A DNA stretch of 64,000 nt from contig NC_014634.1 in assembly GCF_000165505.1 (NCBI RefSeq), forward strand, positions 60,227 to 124,226, in the 5' to 3' direction. Shown in pieces: positions 27,537-35,860 of this stretch. Origin of the DNA: Ilyobacter polytropus DSM 2926. Its GTDB lineage: Bacteria; Fusobacteriota; Fusobacteriia; Fusobacteriales; Fusobacteriaceae. The notes beneath the pieces are model-generated. The model had not been told where the DNA came from. It made no database searches and worked only from the letters and a program-made list of their open reading frames with translations. Within the stretch, counting starts at the first letter, position 1. The number at the start of each line of letters is the position of its first letter. Position numbers and translations under genes: made by a program.

Positions 27537-28589
27537 ATGTATAGTGATACCCAAATTTTAACTAAAACACTTGAAACACTTTCTGAAGAATTTTTTAGTA
27601 TTCCTGAAAATTTGAAAGAAACAGCCCTTTGGCTTCTTCTTACCTTAACAATAATTGATTTTGGATTGCTTATTTTCAAAGTTGATGAAATTAATTGGAT
27701 AAAAACATTATGTAGAAAAGCATTTAAAATAGGGTTCCTGTACTGGATAATAGACGAATATCAATATATCTTAACTGAAATACAAGGGGGATTTGTCAAA
27801 ATCGGAGTCAATTCTACTGGCTTTTTTGACGGAGAACTTTTAAGGAATCCAAGCAACTTGTTAACTGAGATTTTTAATATAACTACCCCCTTATATGATA
27901 ATGCTGCCCTTTTTACGAAAACCGGTCTCATGTACTGGGTGATTATACTTGTAATGTATTTCTGTGCCATTGCAATTGCATTTCAGGTCTTTGTCGTATG
28001 GCTAGAATTTTATGCTCTTACTGGTATCACGATAATCTTTATACCATTTGCTGCTCTTGATAAAACTTCATTTATAACAGAAAAAGCTTTTTCTGTTATA
28101 CTTTCCATGGGGATAAAAATAATGACATTAGCTTTAACACTAGGGGCTAGCTATAAAATTCTTTCAAAAATAAGTATCCCTGAAAATATGGGATTGTTGC
28201 CTGCTCTTCATGTACTAAGTATAGTAATGTCTATTATGTATTTAATCTGGAGGACTCCAGGACTGGCGGCATCACTTTTAACAGGAAATCCTAACTTATC
28301 TAGTGGAGATCTGGCTGGTTTTATAAAAAGTGGCACAAATGCAGGAGCTGCAGCAATAGGCGGAGCTGCAGGGGCTATGGTTGGTAGTGGTAAAAACTTT
28401 ATTAATTTTGGATTAGGAGTCTCTGGGAAAGAAAGCCTTGGAGATATTTCTAAAGGTGGAAGAGCTCATACTGCTGGTCAAAGAGTTAGTAAAATGATGT
28501 CAGGTTTAAGTAGATCAAATAATAATATAACCTCACCTGGTGGAAAAGAAAACTCAGAGTTGTATCAAAATTCCAAAAAAACCGATTAA
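27537..28589 (+). CDS. trbL: TrbL/VirB6-type membrane protein
   Basis: 350 residues with about five to six membrane helices (WLLLTLTIIDFGLLIF, MYWVIILVMYFCAIAIAF, FYALTGITIIFIPFAAL, LPALHVLSIVMSIMYLIW) and a polar, glycine/alanine-rich C-terminal tail (AGAAAIGGAAGAMVGSG). This is the TrbL layout; VirB6/TrbL forms the inner-membrane part of the DNA path. AGGAGG precedes ATG, 11 bases after trbJ. Confidence 0.88.
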   Translation: MYSDTQILTKTLETLSEEFFSIPENLKETALWLLLTLTIIDFGLLIFKVDEINWIKTLCRKAFKIGFLYWIIDEYQYILTEIQGGFVKIGVNSTGFFDGELLRNPSNLLTEIFNITTPLYDNAALFTKTGLMYWVIILVMYFCAIAIAFQVFVVWLEFYALTGITIIFIPFAALDKTSFITEKAFSVILSMGIKIMTLALTLGASYKILSKISIPENMGLLPALHVLSIVMSIMYLIWRTPGLAASLLTGNPNLSSGDLAGFIKSGTNAGAAAIGGAAGAMVGSGKNFINFGLGVSGKESLGDISKGGRAHTAGQRVSKMMSGLSRSNNNITSPGGKENSELYQNSKKTD

Positions 28590-28651
28590 ATAGAAGATTA
28601 AATATTTAACTTAAAAAAAGACCCTAATATTTGGATGTGATAGACGTTGAT

Positions 28652-29149
28652 ATGAAAAAATATAATTTCTATTTGATAATTTTGATTTTGAGCCTTGTCT
28701 CGATTTTATTTGCAGTAAGAAACCATCTCACCATCAATGTAAGCAGTAGCCTTCCTAGAGGAGTCTATTGGCTTATTGGAACAGGAGAAATTACAAAAGG
28801 AGATATAGTTATTTTCAATATACCTAAAAAATCTGAAAAGTATATACACGGAAGAAAGTATCTTAAAAAAGATGTAAAAAAATTGCTGAAAAAAGTAGTT
28901 GCCACTGAAAAAGAAAATATATTCAGGATAGATGATAAACTATATATAAATGGAAAATTTCACTCATATATTAAAAGTAAAGATTCTAATGGAAGAAATC
29001 TTCCTTACCTATCTACTAGAGATTTACAGCCTAAATCTAACGAATTCTTTGTCCTTGGGATAAATCCTAATTCCTTTGATAGCAGATATTTTGGAGCGAT
29101 TAAGAGATCGGAGATAAAAAATAAAGCTAAACTGATACTAAAATATTAA
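28652..29149 (+). CDS. traF: TraF-type conjugation signal peptidase (S26 family)
   Basis: About 165 residues. One N-terminal membrane helix (FYLIILILSLVSILFAV) leads to the S26 active site: Ser in NVSSSLPRGVYWL and Lys in LKKVVATEK, then FVLGINPNSFDSRYFGAI, the conserved box. In RP4, TraF processes and cyclises the TrbC pilin, so this enzyme probably matures the product of 15349. ATG 28652 is preferred although an upstream TTG 28631 or GTG 28637 is possible. Confidence 0.87.
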   Translation: MKKYNFYLIILILSLVSILFAVRNHLTINVSSSLPRGVYWLIGTGEITKGDIVIFNIPKKSEKYIHGRKYLKKDVKKLLKKVVATEKENIFRIDDKLYINGKFHSYIKSKDSNGRNLPYLSTRDLQPKSNEFFVLGINPNSFDSRYFGAIKRSEIKNKAKLILKY

Positions 29150-29205
29150 AATTTGAAATTAGTGTGTTTTTCAGTTTTATAAATAAATATAAGGGGAGCA
29201 GATTT

Positions 29206-31272
29206 ATGAAGTTAATTATATGTGAAAAACCTAGTCTGGCTTTAAATGTGGCAAGGGCTTTAGGACAATTTCAAAAGAGAGAGGGCTATTTTTTTACAAA
29301 TAAATATATAGTAAGCTTTGCTTTTGGGCATTTGTTTGAACTTAAATCTGTAAATGATTATTTTGGAGAGAATAAACGGTGGCAGGATGTTTCTCTTCCC
29401 TTTATTCCTGAAAAATTTGAGTTTAAACTCAAGAACAATGAAGGTATACAAAAGCAGTTCAAAATATTACAAAAGATCATTAAAGAAAACCCTATTACTG
29501 AGATAGTAAATTGTGGAGATGCAGATCGTGAAGGACAAATTATTGTTGATATTATTATAGATACCCTAAAAACAAATTTAAAAGTTACCAGGCTATGGCT
29601 ACCAGAACAAACAGAAGACACCATAAGAAAAGAGCTGAAAAATCTGTCGCCTAATGAAAAATATACAAATTTAGCTGCTGAAGGATACGCTAGAACTTAC
29701 CTAGATTGGATTCTTGGAATAAATATTACGAGGCATATCAGCTTAAAAAAGGGTACTCTTCTGAGAGCAGGCAGGGTTATGATCCCAGTTGTTAAATTTA
29801 TTTATGACAGAGATTTAGAAATAAAGAATTTTAAACCAGAAAAATACTTGCAACTAGTTTCAGAAACTGAAGGTATTAAATTAGAAGTTAAAGAAAAGTT
29901 TAAGTTAAAAGATGCAGCCAAAGCTGAAGAAAAAGGACATTTACTTAATAATTCACAAGCTCTTGTTTCAGATTTAAAAAAAGAAAAAGTAAAAAAATAT
30001 CCTAAAAAACTGTTTTCTCTTTCTCAATTACAATCAGAATTATCTAAATCACATAAAATTAATTTTCAAGCCTCTATGAAGTCTATACAGAGTTTATATG
30101 AAAAGGGATATATTACATATCCAAGAACAAATACAGAGTATCTTAGCATAAATGAAATACCTAAAATAGAATCAATTATAAAGAATTACCCGGAGGTAAA
30201 TCTTAAAGTAAAAAAACTCAAGTCTATCTTTGATGATAATAAACTAGAAAGCCATAGTGCTATTATTATCACCACTAAAAGACCTAAAAAAGATGAGCTC
30301 AAAGCCTTAGAAAAAACAATATACAAGACGGTCTTTAATCGTTTTGTATCTAATTTTTTAGATGAGGAAACAATTATATCTAAAACCACTTTAAAAATAA
30401 GAGTTAATGAAGAAATATTTACATTGAAAGGTGAAACAATTGAAAATGAGGGCTTTTTAAAATATGAACCCCAAAAGATTACAAATAACCTACCAAAACT
30501 CAATGTAGGTGATATATTTAAAGTAGATTTTAAGATAGTCTCAAAGGAAACTCAAGCACCATCTAAAATAACAGAAAGTTCATTATCAAGCTTTCTTAAA
30601 AATCCATTTAAAACAGAAAAAACTACTGAAAACGAAGAATATAAAGCAATTCTTGAGGGTGTTGAAATAGGGACTGAAGCAACAAGAACTGGTATTGTAG
30701 AAAAATGCATAAAAGAAAAATATCTTAGTCAGAAAGGACAAAACTTTTCCATAGAGCCCTTGGGAGAAGATTTGATAAAAACACTGGATATTCTTCAGAT
30801 AAATCTATATAAAAACCGAACAATAGAGTTTTCTAAACTTTTAAAAAAAATATCCAGAGGAGAGACATCATTAGAATCTCTGATATCACTCACAAAAGAA
30901 GAATTAGATATAACTATTTCAAAAAAAGTTGAAATCGATAAGATAAATACTAAAAGCTATGATAAGGAAATTATTGGAATTTGCCCTAAATGTGGAAAAA
31001 ATATTTATCAGGGAAAAACAAAAACTAAAAAGATCACTTATTATTGTGAAGCATATAAAGAAGGATGTAAATTTGTCCTTTGGGAAGACTCAAAACATTA
31101 TGATAATAAAATAAAAATAACCAAAACAAAAGCCAAACTATTGTTAAATAAGTCTAGAAAAGCTCTGTTTAAACTTAAGAATAAATCTGGGAAAGAATAT
31201 GAGGCATACTTAAAATTAAAACTAAATGGTGACTATATAAATTTCGAATTAGACAGCTTCCCAAAAAAGTAG
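29206..31272 (+). CDS. topB: DNA topoisomerase III
   Basis: 688 residues from ATG 29206 (GGGGAG before it). The Toprim domain opens MKLIICEKPSLALNVARALG and has NCGDADREGQIIVD; the active-site Tyr is Y305 in YITYPRTNTEY; GTEATRTGIVEKCI is also conserved. The C-terminus has a four-Cys zinc motif (CPKCGKN ... YYCEAYKEGCKF). Plasmid-borne TopB decatenates intermediates and often accompanies trb operons. It is the last gene of the operon. Confidence 0.94.
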   Translation: MKLIICEKPSLALNVARALGQFQKREGYFFTNKYIVSFAFGHLFELKSVNDYFGENKRWQDVSLPFIPEKFEFKLKNNEGIQKQFKILQKIIKENPITEIVNCGDADREGQIIVDIIIDTLKTNLKVTRLWLPEQTEDTIRKELKNLSPNEKYTNLAAEGYARTYLDWILGINITRHISLKKGTLLRAGRVMIPVVKFIYDRDLEIKNFKPEKYLQLVSETEGIKLEVKEKFKLKDAAKAEEKGHLLNNSQALVSDLKKEKVKKYPKKLFSLSQLQSELSKSHKINFQASMKSIQSLYEKGYITYPRTNTEYLSINEIPKIESIIKNYPEVNLKVKKLKSIFDDNKLESHSAIIITTKRPKKDELKALEKTIYKTVFNRFVSNFLDEETIISKTTLKIRVNEEIFTLKGETIENEGFLKYEPQKITNNLPKLNVGDIFKVDFKIVSKETQAPSKITESSLSSFLKNPFKTEKTTENEEYKAILEGVEIGTEATRTGIVEKCIKEKYLSQKGQNFSIEPLGEDLIKTLDILQINLYKNRTIEFSKLLKKISRGETSLESLISLTKEELDITISKKVEIDKINTKSYDKEIIGICPKCGKNIYQGKTKTKKITYYCEAYKEGCKFVLWEDSKHYDNKIKITKTKAKLLLNKSRKALFKLKNKSGKEYEAYLKLKLNGDYINFELDSFPKK

Positions 31273-31355
31273 GGATTATTTCACACCCTCGATCTATTGG
31301 CTCATAAAAATATGATTCTGAAGAAGCTTATATGATAGTACAAATAGACTAGTAA

Positions 31356-31432
31356 AGGGTTTCCAAAATTTAGTTTGAATTTTGGAAACCCTAAAAAATA
31401 AAAAATGAAAGACCCCACTAAATTTTGGAAAC
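31356..31432. terminator. Bidirectional terminator with three half-sites
   Basis: AGGGTTTCCAAAATT (31356-31370) pairs perfectly with AATTTTGGAAACCCT (31378-31392), followed by an A/T run; it ends topB transcripts. A third half-site, ACTAAATTTTGGAAAC (31417-31432), is a perfect 16-base complement of GTTTCCAAAATTTAGT at 31359-31374, so two alternative hairpins can form. The last lies 4 bases from the relE stop. Confidence 0.8.
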
Positions 31433-31436
31433 TTCC

Positions 31437-31718
31437 CTAAAGACCTTTTATTTTTTTGTATATATCACCACGTGGACCAATAATTGCAACTATAATTAAC
31501 TGCCCTTCGCTATCCATCTTAAAAATAGATCTATAATTTCCAATTTTAAGTCTCTTTAAATTATTATAGTCTTGAAGGTTTTTAATATTATATAAATCTA
31601 CTGATTCTATGTCTTTTGATATACTATCAAAGACTCTATGAAATTGGAGTCCAACCTTTTTATTTTTTAATAAAAACTTTTGGGCTTCTTTTTTATATCT
31701 AACCCTGTAATATGTCAT
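31437..31718 (-). CDS. relE: RelE/ParE-superfamily toxin
   Basis: 93 residues. YRVRYKKEAQKFLLKNKK at the start, LKRLKIGNYRSIFKMDSEG in the centre and IIVAIIGPRGDIYKKI at the end are the RelE/ParE fold strands; basic residues of the LKIGNYR segment are expected to touch ribosome-bound mRNA. It overlaps the 3' end of the antitoxin gene by 20 bases. Confidence 0.85.
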   Translation of the reverse strand: MTYYRVRYKKEAQKFLLKNKKVGLQFHRVFDSISKDIESVDLYNIKNLQDYNNLKRLKIGNYRSIFKMDSEGQLIIVAIIGPRGDIYKKIKGL

Positions 31719-31989
31719 CCACAGTCACCTCTACTCCGTCAGAATCATCATTTAAATCTATATCTTCTAGCAGAAGCATTATATCTTTTTCTTCCTCAGG
31801 AGATACAAATTCACAGTTTTGATTTATATAGTTCAAAAGATCTTGATTCTCTCTCTCTTGTATTTCTTTGGCCATAGTTTTTCTTATAAACTCACTGACA
31901 GAAATTTTAAGCTCCTTAGCTTTATCAGTTATCAATTCCCACTCTTCATCCGAAAATAAAATATTATGTCTTTTAAAAGCTTGTGGCAT
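31699..31989 (-). CDS. relB: Ribbon-helix-helix antitoxin
   Basis: 96 residues. The N-terminal 45 residues (FKRHNILFSDEEWELITDKA, ISVSEFIRKTMAKE) fit a ribbon-helix-helix DNA-binding domain with long helices, and the acidic C-terminus (EEEKDIMLLLEDIDLNDDSD) would wrap the toxin. It is upstream of and overlaps the RelE-type toxin gene, and operator-like repeats lie just before it. GGGGGAATTTTT precedes ATG. Confidence 0.83.
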   Translation of the reverse strand: MPQAFKRHNILFSDEEWELITDKAKELKISVSEFIRKTMAKEIQERENQDLLNYINQNCEFVSPEEEKDIMLLLEDIDLNDDSDGVEVTVDDILQG

Positions 31990-32009
31990 AAAAATTCCCC
32001 CTCATCTCA

Positions 32010-32028
32010 TATACACCATTATACACCA
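32010..32028 (-). promoter_or_regulatory. Operator-like direct repeat before the toxin-antitoxin genes
   Basis: Two TATACACCA repeats ten bases apart lie 21 bases upstream of the antitoxin start; on the coding strand they give GGTGTATAATGGTGTATA, which includes a TATAAT -10 box. Likely the autoregulated promoter of the pair. Confidence 0.6.
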
Positions 32029-32246
32029 CTAGGTAAATAATATCAAGATGATAACCTGAAAGAATTAAATACGGAGACCTGTAAATATATTGGATATTAT
32101 ATTTTATGTTCTTATTTTCTGAAATAGAAAAAGTAGTTCCAATCAATTTTCGTAATAAAATTATGAACTTTATTTATTTTATTTTTTTCTTATTTATACA
32201 TCTTCGTCTAAATTTTCATTTATAATAATACTTTCCCCTGAATTCG

Positions 32247-32382
32247 TGGAATGGCACCACTTTTTTAGACAACTTTTTTAAGGTTATTCATTTTGTACTC
32301 TACTGGTGTTTGATCTTAAATGGATAGTTTGACAGTTTTCTTAAAGTCATATAAAAATCATAATATTTCAACCAAGGTCTAA
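32247..32382. repeat. 136-bp direct repeat, left copy (fused IS3 scars)
   Basis: Starts TGGAATGGCACCACTTTTTT and ends AACCAAGGTCTAA. The reverse strand of the first part reads DQTPVEYKMNNLKKVV and a stop, the usual C-terminus of an IS3-family OrfB; the second part has the same GACAGTTTTCTTAAAGTCAT scar found elsewhere. It matches 34002-34137 in all but one base by eye and so brackets the first Fic gene. Confidence 0.88.
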
Positions 32383-32410
32383 GTGTAATGTTTATACTTA
32401 GACTTTTTTG
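32377..32410 (+). terminator. Scar-associated terminator
   Basis: GTCTAAGT-gtaatgtttat-ACTTAGAC followed by six T residues. The same hairpin recurs near 37480, 60543 and (shortened) 63187, each beside IS3-type scar sequence. Confidence 0.7.
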
Positions 32411-32572
32411 ATTAAATTACTACTAATTAAGGACGATTAGAATTAAATTCATACAATATATAATTATAAACCAAAACATTGAAAATAATGGGTTATATAC
32501 TTGACATTTAATCTTATAATAGTTAGAATTTAGTAATAAAATAGTTTTAAAATATTAAAAAAGGGGAGGATT

Positions 32573-33778
32573 ATGGATAACTACAATTCACCATTATATA
32601 TGAACAGAACAGATCTATTATATCGTTTGAAAACAGATAAGGACATCAATGTAGTCTGGGCAGAATTAATGGAATACAGAAAGAATATAGGTATTGAAAT
32701 TCCACTTATCGATCAAAAATCTAAAAATATTTTTTTTGTCCTTACTGATAAACTTAAAGAAAATATAGCAAAAATTGATGACTTGGCAAGACAGAATATT
32801 TTTGAAGAACTTGATGAGGAAACTAAGATGAATGTAATGCTCGGAGCACAAGCAGATGAAGCATTCTATTCGAGTGTCATTGAAGGTGCACATACAACTA
32901 AAAAACGTACCAAAGACATGATAGAAAAAAAAGAGCAGCCCAAAAACAAGGATGAGCAAATGGTCCTCAACAATTACAACGCTTTGATTTATGTCTTAGA
33001 AAAAATAAGTAATCCTATTTCTGAAAGAATAATCCTTGATATATATCATATAATAACCAATTCTACATTGGAAATAGATGAAGTCGTTGAAAAATACAGA
33101 ACAGGTGAAAACGAGGTTAGAAATTTAGAAGAGGTTATATATATTCCTCCAAAGGCTGAAAATGTTGAAGGTATGATGAATTTACTAATTCATTTTATCA
33201 GAACTGAATCTGATGAAAGAATACATCCAATTCTAAAGGCAATAATCATTCACTATTATTTTGTATATATTCATCCATTTTATGATGGAAATGGAAGAAC
33301 TGCACGTGCTTTAACCTATATGTATCTTATTCAAAATGGTTATAGCTTTTTTAAGTATTTTTCTATATCAAGCTTAATAAAGGAAGCTAGACAGGGATAT
33401 TATAAATCTATTAAAAATTCAGAAGACTACGAAAGTGATATGACTTACTTTGCAATTTTCTATACTGAAATGATTCTAAAAAGCATTGTAAAAGTTAGAA
33501 ATGATTTCAAGAGAGAATATCTCAAACAAGTTATAAAACTAGATTTAGAAAAAAGAGGAGTAGCTCTTAACAAAAGACAGGAAAAAATAATAGAAAAGAC
33601 TATCTCTTTTGGAAAAGAATCTATAGATATAGAGTTTTATAGGAAAATAAATAAAGTAACACAAGAGACTGCTAGAAAAGACTTAAATATTCTGGTTGAA
33701 ATGAGAGTTTATTTAAAGGAAAAAGTAGGGAAAAAATACCAATATCGTTTGAGAACAAATTTAGATAAACCACAATAA
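32573..33778 (+). CDS. Fic-domain protein (putative AMP-transferase)
   Basis: 401 residues. The Fic motif is complete: HPFYDGNGRTARA with the catalytic His and Mg/ATP residues. An inhibitory helix of the S/T-x3-E-G/N type is present before it (YSSVIEGAHTTKKRTKDM), so activity is self-limited (class II Fic). A C-terminal winged helix (NKVTQETARKDLNILVEM) may bind DNA. GGGGAGGA precedes ATG. The gene is flanked by two copies of a 136-bp direct repeat. Confidence 0.92.
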   Translation: MDNYNSPLYMNRTDLLYRLKTDKDINVVWAELMEYRKNIGIEIPLIDQKSKNIFFVLTDKLKENIAKIDDLARQNIFEELDEETKMNVMLGAQADEAFYSSVIEGAHTTKKRTKDMIEKKEQPKNKDEQMVLNNYNALIYVLEKISNPISERIILDIYHIITNSTLEIDEVVEKYRTGENEVRNLEEVIYIPPKAENVEGMMNLLIHFIRTESDERIHPILKAIIIHYYFVYIHPFYDGNGRTARALTYMYLIQNGYSFFKYFSISSLIKEARQGYYKSIKNSEDYESDMTYFAIFYTEMILKSIVKVRNDFKREYLKQVIKLDLEKRGVALNKRQEKIIEKTISFGKESIDIEFYRKINKVTQETARKDLNILVEMRVYLKEKVGKKYQYRLRTNLDKPQ

Positions 33779-33848
33779 ATTTGACAGTTTTATTCTAAGA
33801 CTAAATTAGGCTGTTGCAAAAGTACTGTATAATTTTCAGTATTGCAAT

Positions 33849-33904
33849 GGCCTTTTCTATTGTAAATAACAATAGCTTTAAAGGCCGTGGTCGGTTTTTT
33901 TAGG
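33849..33904 (+). terminator. Terminator after the first Fic gene
   Basis: GGCCTTT and CTATTGT pair with ACAATAG and AAAGGCC across a short loop, and GGTTTTTTTAG follows. Upstream, AATTAGGCTGTTGCAAAAGT resembles an insertion-sequence end. Confidence 0.7.
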
Positions 33905-34001
33905 GAAAACGGATCATTTATTTGTTTAGCCCAGTGTTTTCAATGTTTTGTTGATTTTCCTAAAAATTGCTTAAAATTTTTCTATTTTAAGTTGAATTTT
34001 A

Positions 34002-34137
34002 TGGAATGGCACCACTTTTTTAGACAACTTTTTTAAGGTTATTCATTTTGTACTCTACTGGTGTTTGATCTTAAATGGATAGTTTGACAGTTTTCTTAAA
34101 GTCATATAAAAATCATAATATTTCAGCCAAGGTCTAA
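34002..34137. repeat. 136-bp direct repeat, right copy
   Basis: Same sequence and orientation as 32247-32382, with AGCCAA in place of AACCAA. After the end the two copies differ completely (AAACGTAATAGC here). Confidence 0.88.
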
Positions 34138-34168
34138 ACGTAATAGCACCTAGATTTTAACCACAAAA

Positions 34169-34188
34169 AGGCACTCTTCGGAGTGCCT
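34169..34188 (-). terminator. Terminator of the second Fic gene
   Basis: AGGCACTC-TTCG-GAGTGCCT, an 8-bp stem with a stable UUCG-type loop; on the minus strand it is followed by TTTTTG. A degenerate relative with a T run is at 38750-38772. Confidence 0.85.
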
Positions 34189-34252
34189 AATCTTTTGAAT
34201 ATTATATTAATTCATTTTGGAAAGGTATAAATTAAAAATAAACTTCTTTGTA

Positions 34253-35323
34253 TTAACTTCCTTTTAAAAGATTGAAAAGATGGACGTTTATATATATAAC
34301 TTCTCTTCCAACTTTCTCACTTTTTAAAATTCCAATTTCTTCTAACGCTCTAAGATACTTAGTCATAGTTTTTCTAGTAGCGAAACCCTGTTCAACAAGG
34401 TGAGATCCCTTAGTATAGGTCTCTGTAAAGATAAATTCTATTAACTCTTTATTATATATTTTAGGAAGTTTATTTTTTACTTCTTGGGTTGTTATGTCCA
34501 TAAGACTTTTAATATTCTTGGCAAGTTCTAAGGTATCTCTGGAAGTAATTTCAATGGCTTTTAAAATATATAAGACCCATTTCTCCCAGGCTTCATTTAT
34601 TGTAACTTCTTCTAGAAGTTTATAGTATAATCCTTTATTTTTGATAATATATGAACTTAGATATAGTATCGGAGATTCTAACAGTCCTTCTTTGAGAAGA
34701 TAAAGAATATTAAGAATCCTTCCTGTTCTTCCGTTTCCATCATAAAAAGGGTGGATAGCCTCAAACTGATAATGAGATATAGCTAGTTTTATTAAGGGGT
34801 CGATATCAGTTTCTATATTATAATATTCTTCTAAATTTCTTAATAGCTGCCTTATAAGTTCTTCTCCTGACGGAGGAGTGTAGATTACTTCATCTGTTAG
34901 TGCATTTTTTAGAGCTGTCCCTGGAATTTTTCTGATCCCACCGCTATTATTTTCAAGAGTTTCTTGAATTTCTATAATAAGATTGGTACTAATAAACCCT
35001 TTTTCTTTTACTAATTCTACTCCTCTCCATAAGGCAGTTCTGTAGTTTAAAACTTCTTTTGTGCTTGGATCAATTTTCTTTTCATCAATAGCGATTGCTT
35101 TGTATAAACTGTCATTAGTAGTAACTATATTCTCTATTTCTGAACTGGCTTTTGCTTCCTGCAGAGCTAATGAACTTATTAGTATTTCTTTATTGGGTAT
35201 TAATTCTGAATATGCTTTTAATTCTGCAAGAGCTCTACTTGATTTGTTCAGCTGCTTTAATACTGAAACAGTTTCTATATCTATTTTAGGTGGCAAAATT
35301 TTTAAATCATTATTAGGTGTCAT
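34253..35323 (-). CDS. Fic-domain protein with C-terminal winged helix
   Basis: 356 residues from ATG 35323 behind GGAGGAG; the TTG at 35335 is inside the ribosome binding site. Inhibitory motif ASSEIENIV precedes the complete Fic core HPFYDGNGRTGRILN. The C-terminal 70 residues (GSHLVEQGFATRKTMTKYLR, GILKSEKVGREVIYI) form a winged helix-turn-helix, typical of Fic/DOC proteins that repress their own promoter. Twin dyads upstream fit such self-control. Confidence 0.92.
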   Translation of the reverse strand: MTPNNDLKILPPKIDIETVSVLKQLNKSSRALAELKAYSELIPNKEILISSLALQEAKASSEIENIVTTNDSLYKAIAIDEKKIDPSTKEVLNYRTALWRGVELVKEKGFISTNLIIEIQETLENNSGGIRKIPGTALKNALTDEVIYTPPSGEELIRQLLRNLEEYYNIETDIDPLIKLAISHYQFEAIHPFYDGNGRTGRILNILYLLKEGLLESPILYLSSYIIKNKGLYYKLLEEVTINEAWEKWVLYILKAIEITSRDTLELAKNIKSLMDITTQEVKNKLPKIYNKELIEFIFTETYTKGSHLVEQGFATRKTMTKYLRALEEIGILKSEKVGREVIYINVHLFNLLKGS

Positions 35324-35336
35324 CTTCTCCTCCAAA

Positions 35337-35430
35337 TGGTAAAATTAATGATAAATTACCATAATCATTTAATATGAGTTAATTATACCACTATATTTTA
35401 TGAAATGGTAATTTTTTTATTTTTTTACCA
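35337..35430 (-). promoter_or_regulatory. Twin operator dyads TGGTAA-N13-TTACCA
   Basis: TGGTAA (35337-35342) and TTACCA (35356-35361) are separated by 13 bases, and an identical arrangement recurs at 35406-35411 and 35425-35430. The first dyad reaches the ribosome binding site of the second Fic gene, the second lies 69 bases upstream, enough for a promoter between. Probable binding sites for the winged helix of that Fic protein. Confidence 0.75.
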
Positions 35431-35532
35431 TAATATATTTTTTATGAGTAATAAAGATTTTAATTGGAGGTTTGTGGTAGAATTTATTTTTTTACTTAAA
35501 TACACATTACTACAAATAATTGAATCTTAAAT

Positions 35533-35591
35533 GGGGTCCCCTCATGAAAATTCCTTAGCGTTGTAAATCCGAATTTTCCTGACGGGACCCC
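35533..35591 (-). repeat. Palindromic dispersed repeat, copy C (complete)
   Basis: Arms GGGGTCCCCTCATGAAAATT (35533-35552) and AATTTTCCTGACGGGACCCC (35572-35591) pair with two mismatches around a 19-base core, which reads GGATTTACAACGCTAAGG on the reverse strand. This 59-bp unit is the complete form of copies A and B near 4.7 kb. Confidence 0.85.
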
Positions 35592-35860
35592 TCGTTGAAA
35601 TATAAAAACCTAAAACATCTATAAATAAAGGATTTTAGGGTTTAGTCGTCAAAGTATGTATCACTCTAAAATACTTATTTATCAAGTTATTTCTACAATA
35701 TATAGAGATAAAAAAGAGATTAAATCTAGTTATTACACCGGACTCACTTTCTATTTTATAATCCAATAAAAGTTATTATTATAAAACTTTTTCGAGTATA
35801 GTCGAATAAAAATTGAAAGTATAGTTTTTTTTTGTTATACTCTATTTAAGAGGTGATATT

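Noticed and set aside
29260..30503. Minus-strand frames inside topB and similar frames inside other large genes
   Set aside because: They mirror well-conserved coding sequence and show only low-complexity, Phe/Ser-rich translations typical of antisense A/T-rich DNA.
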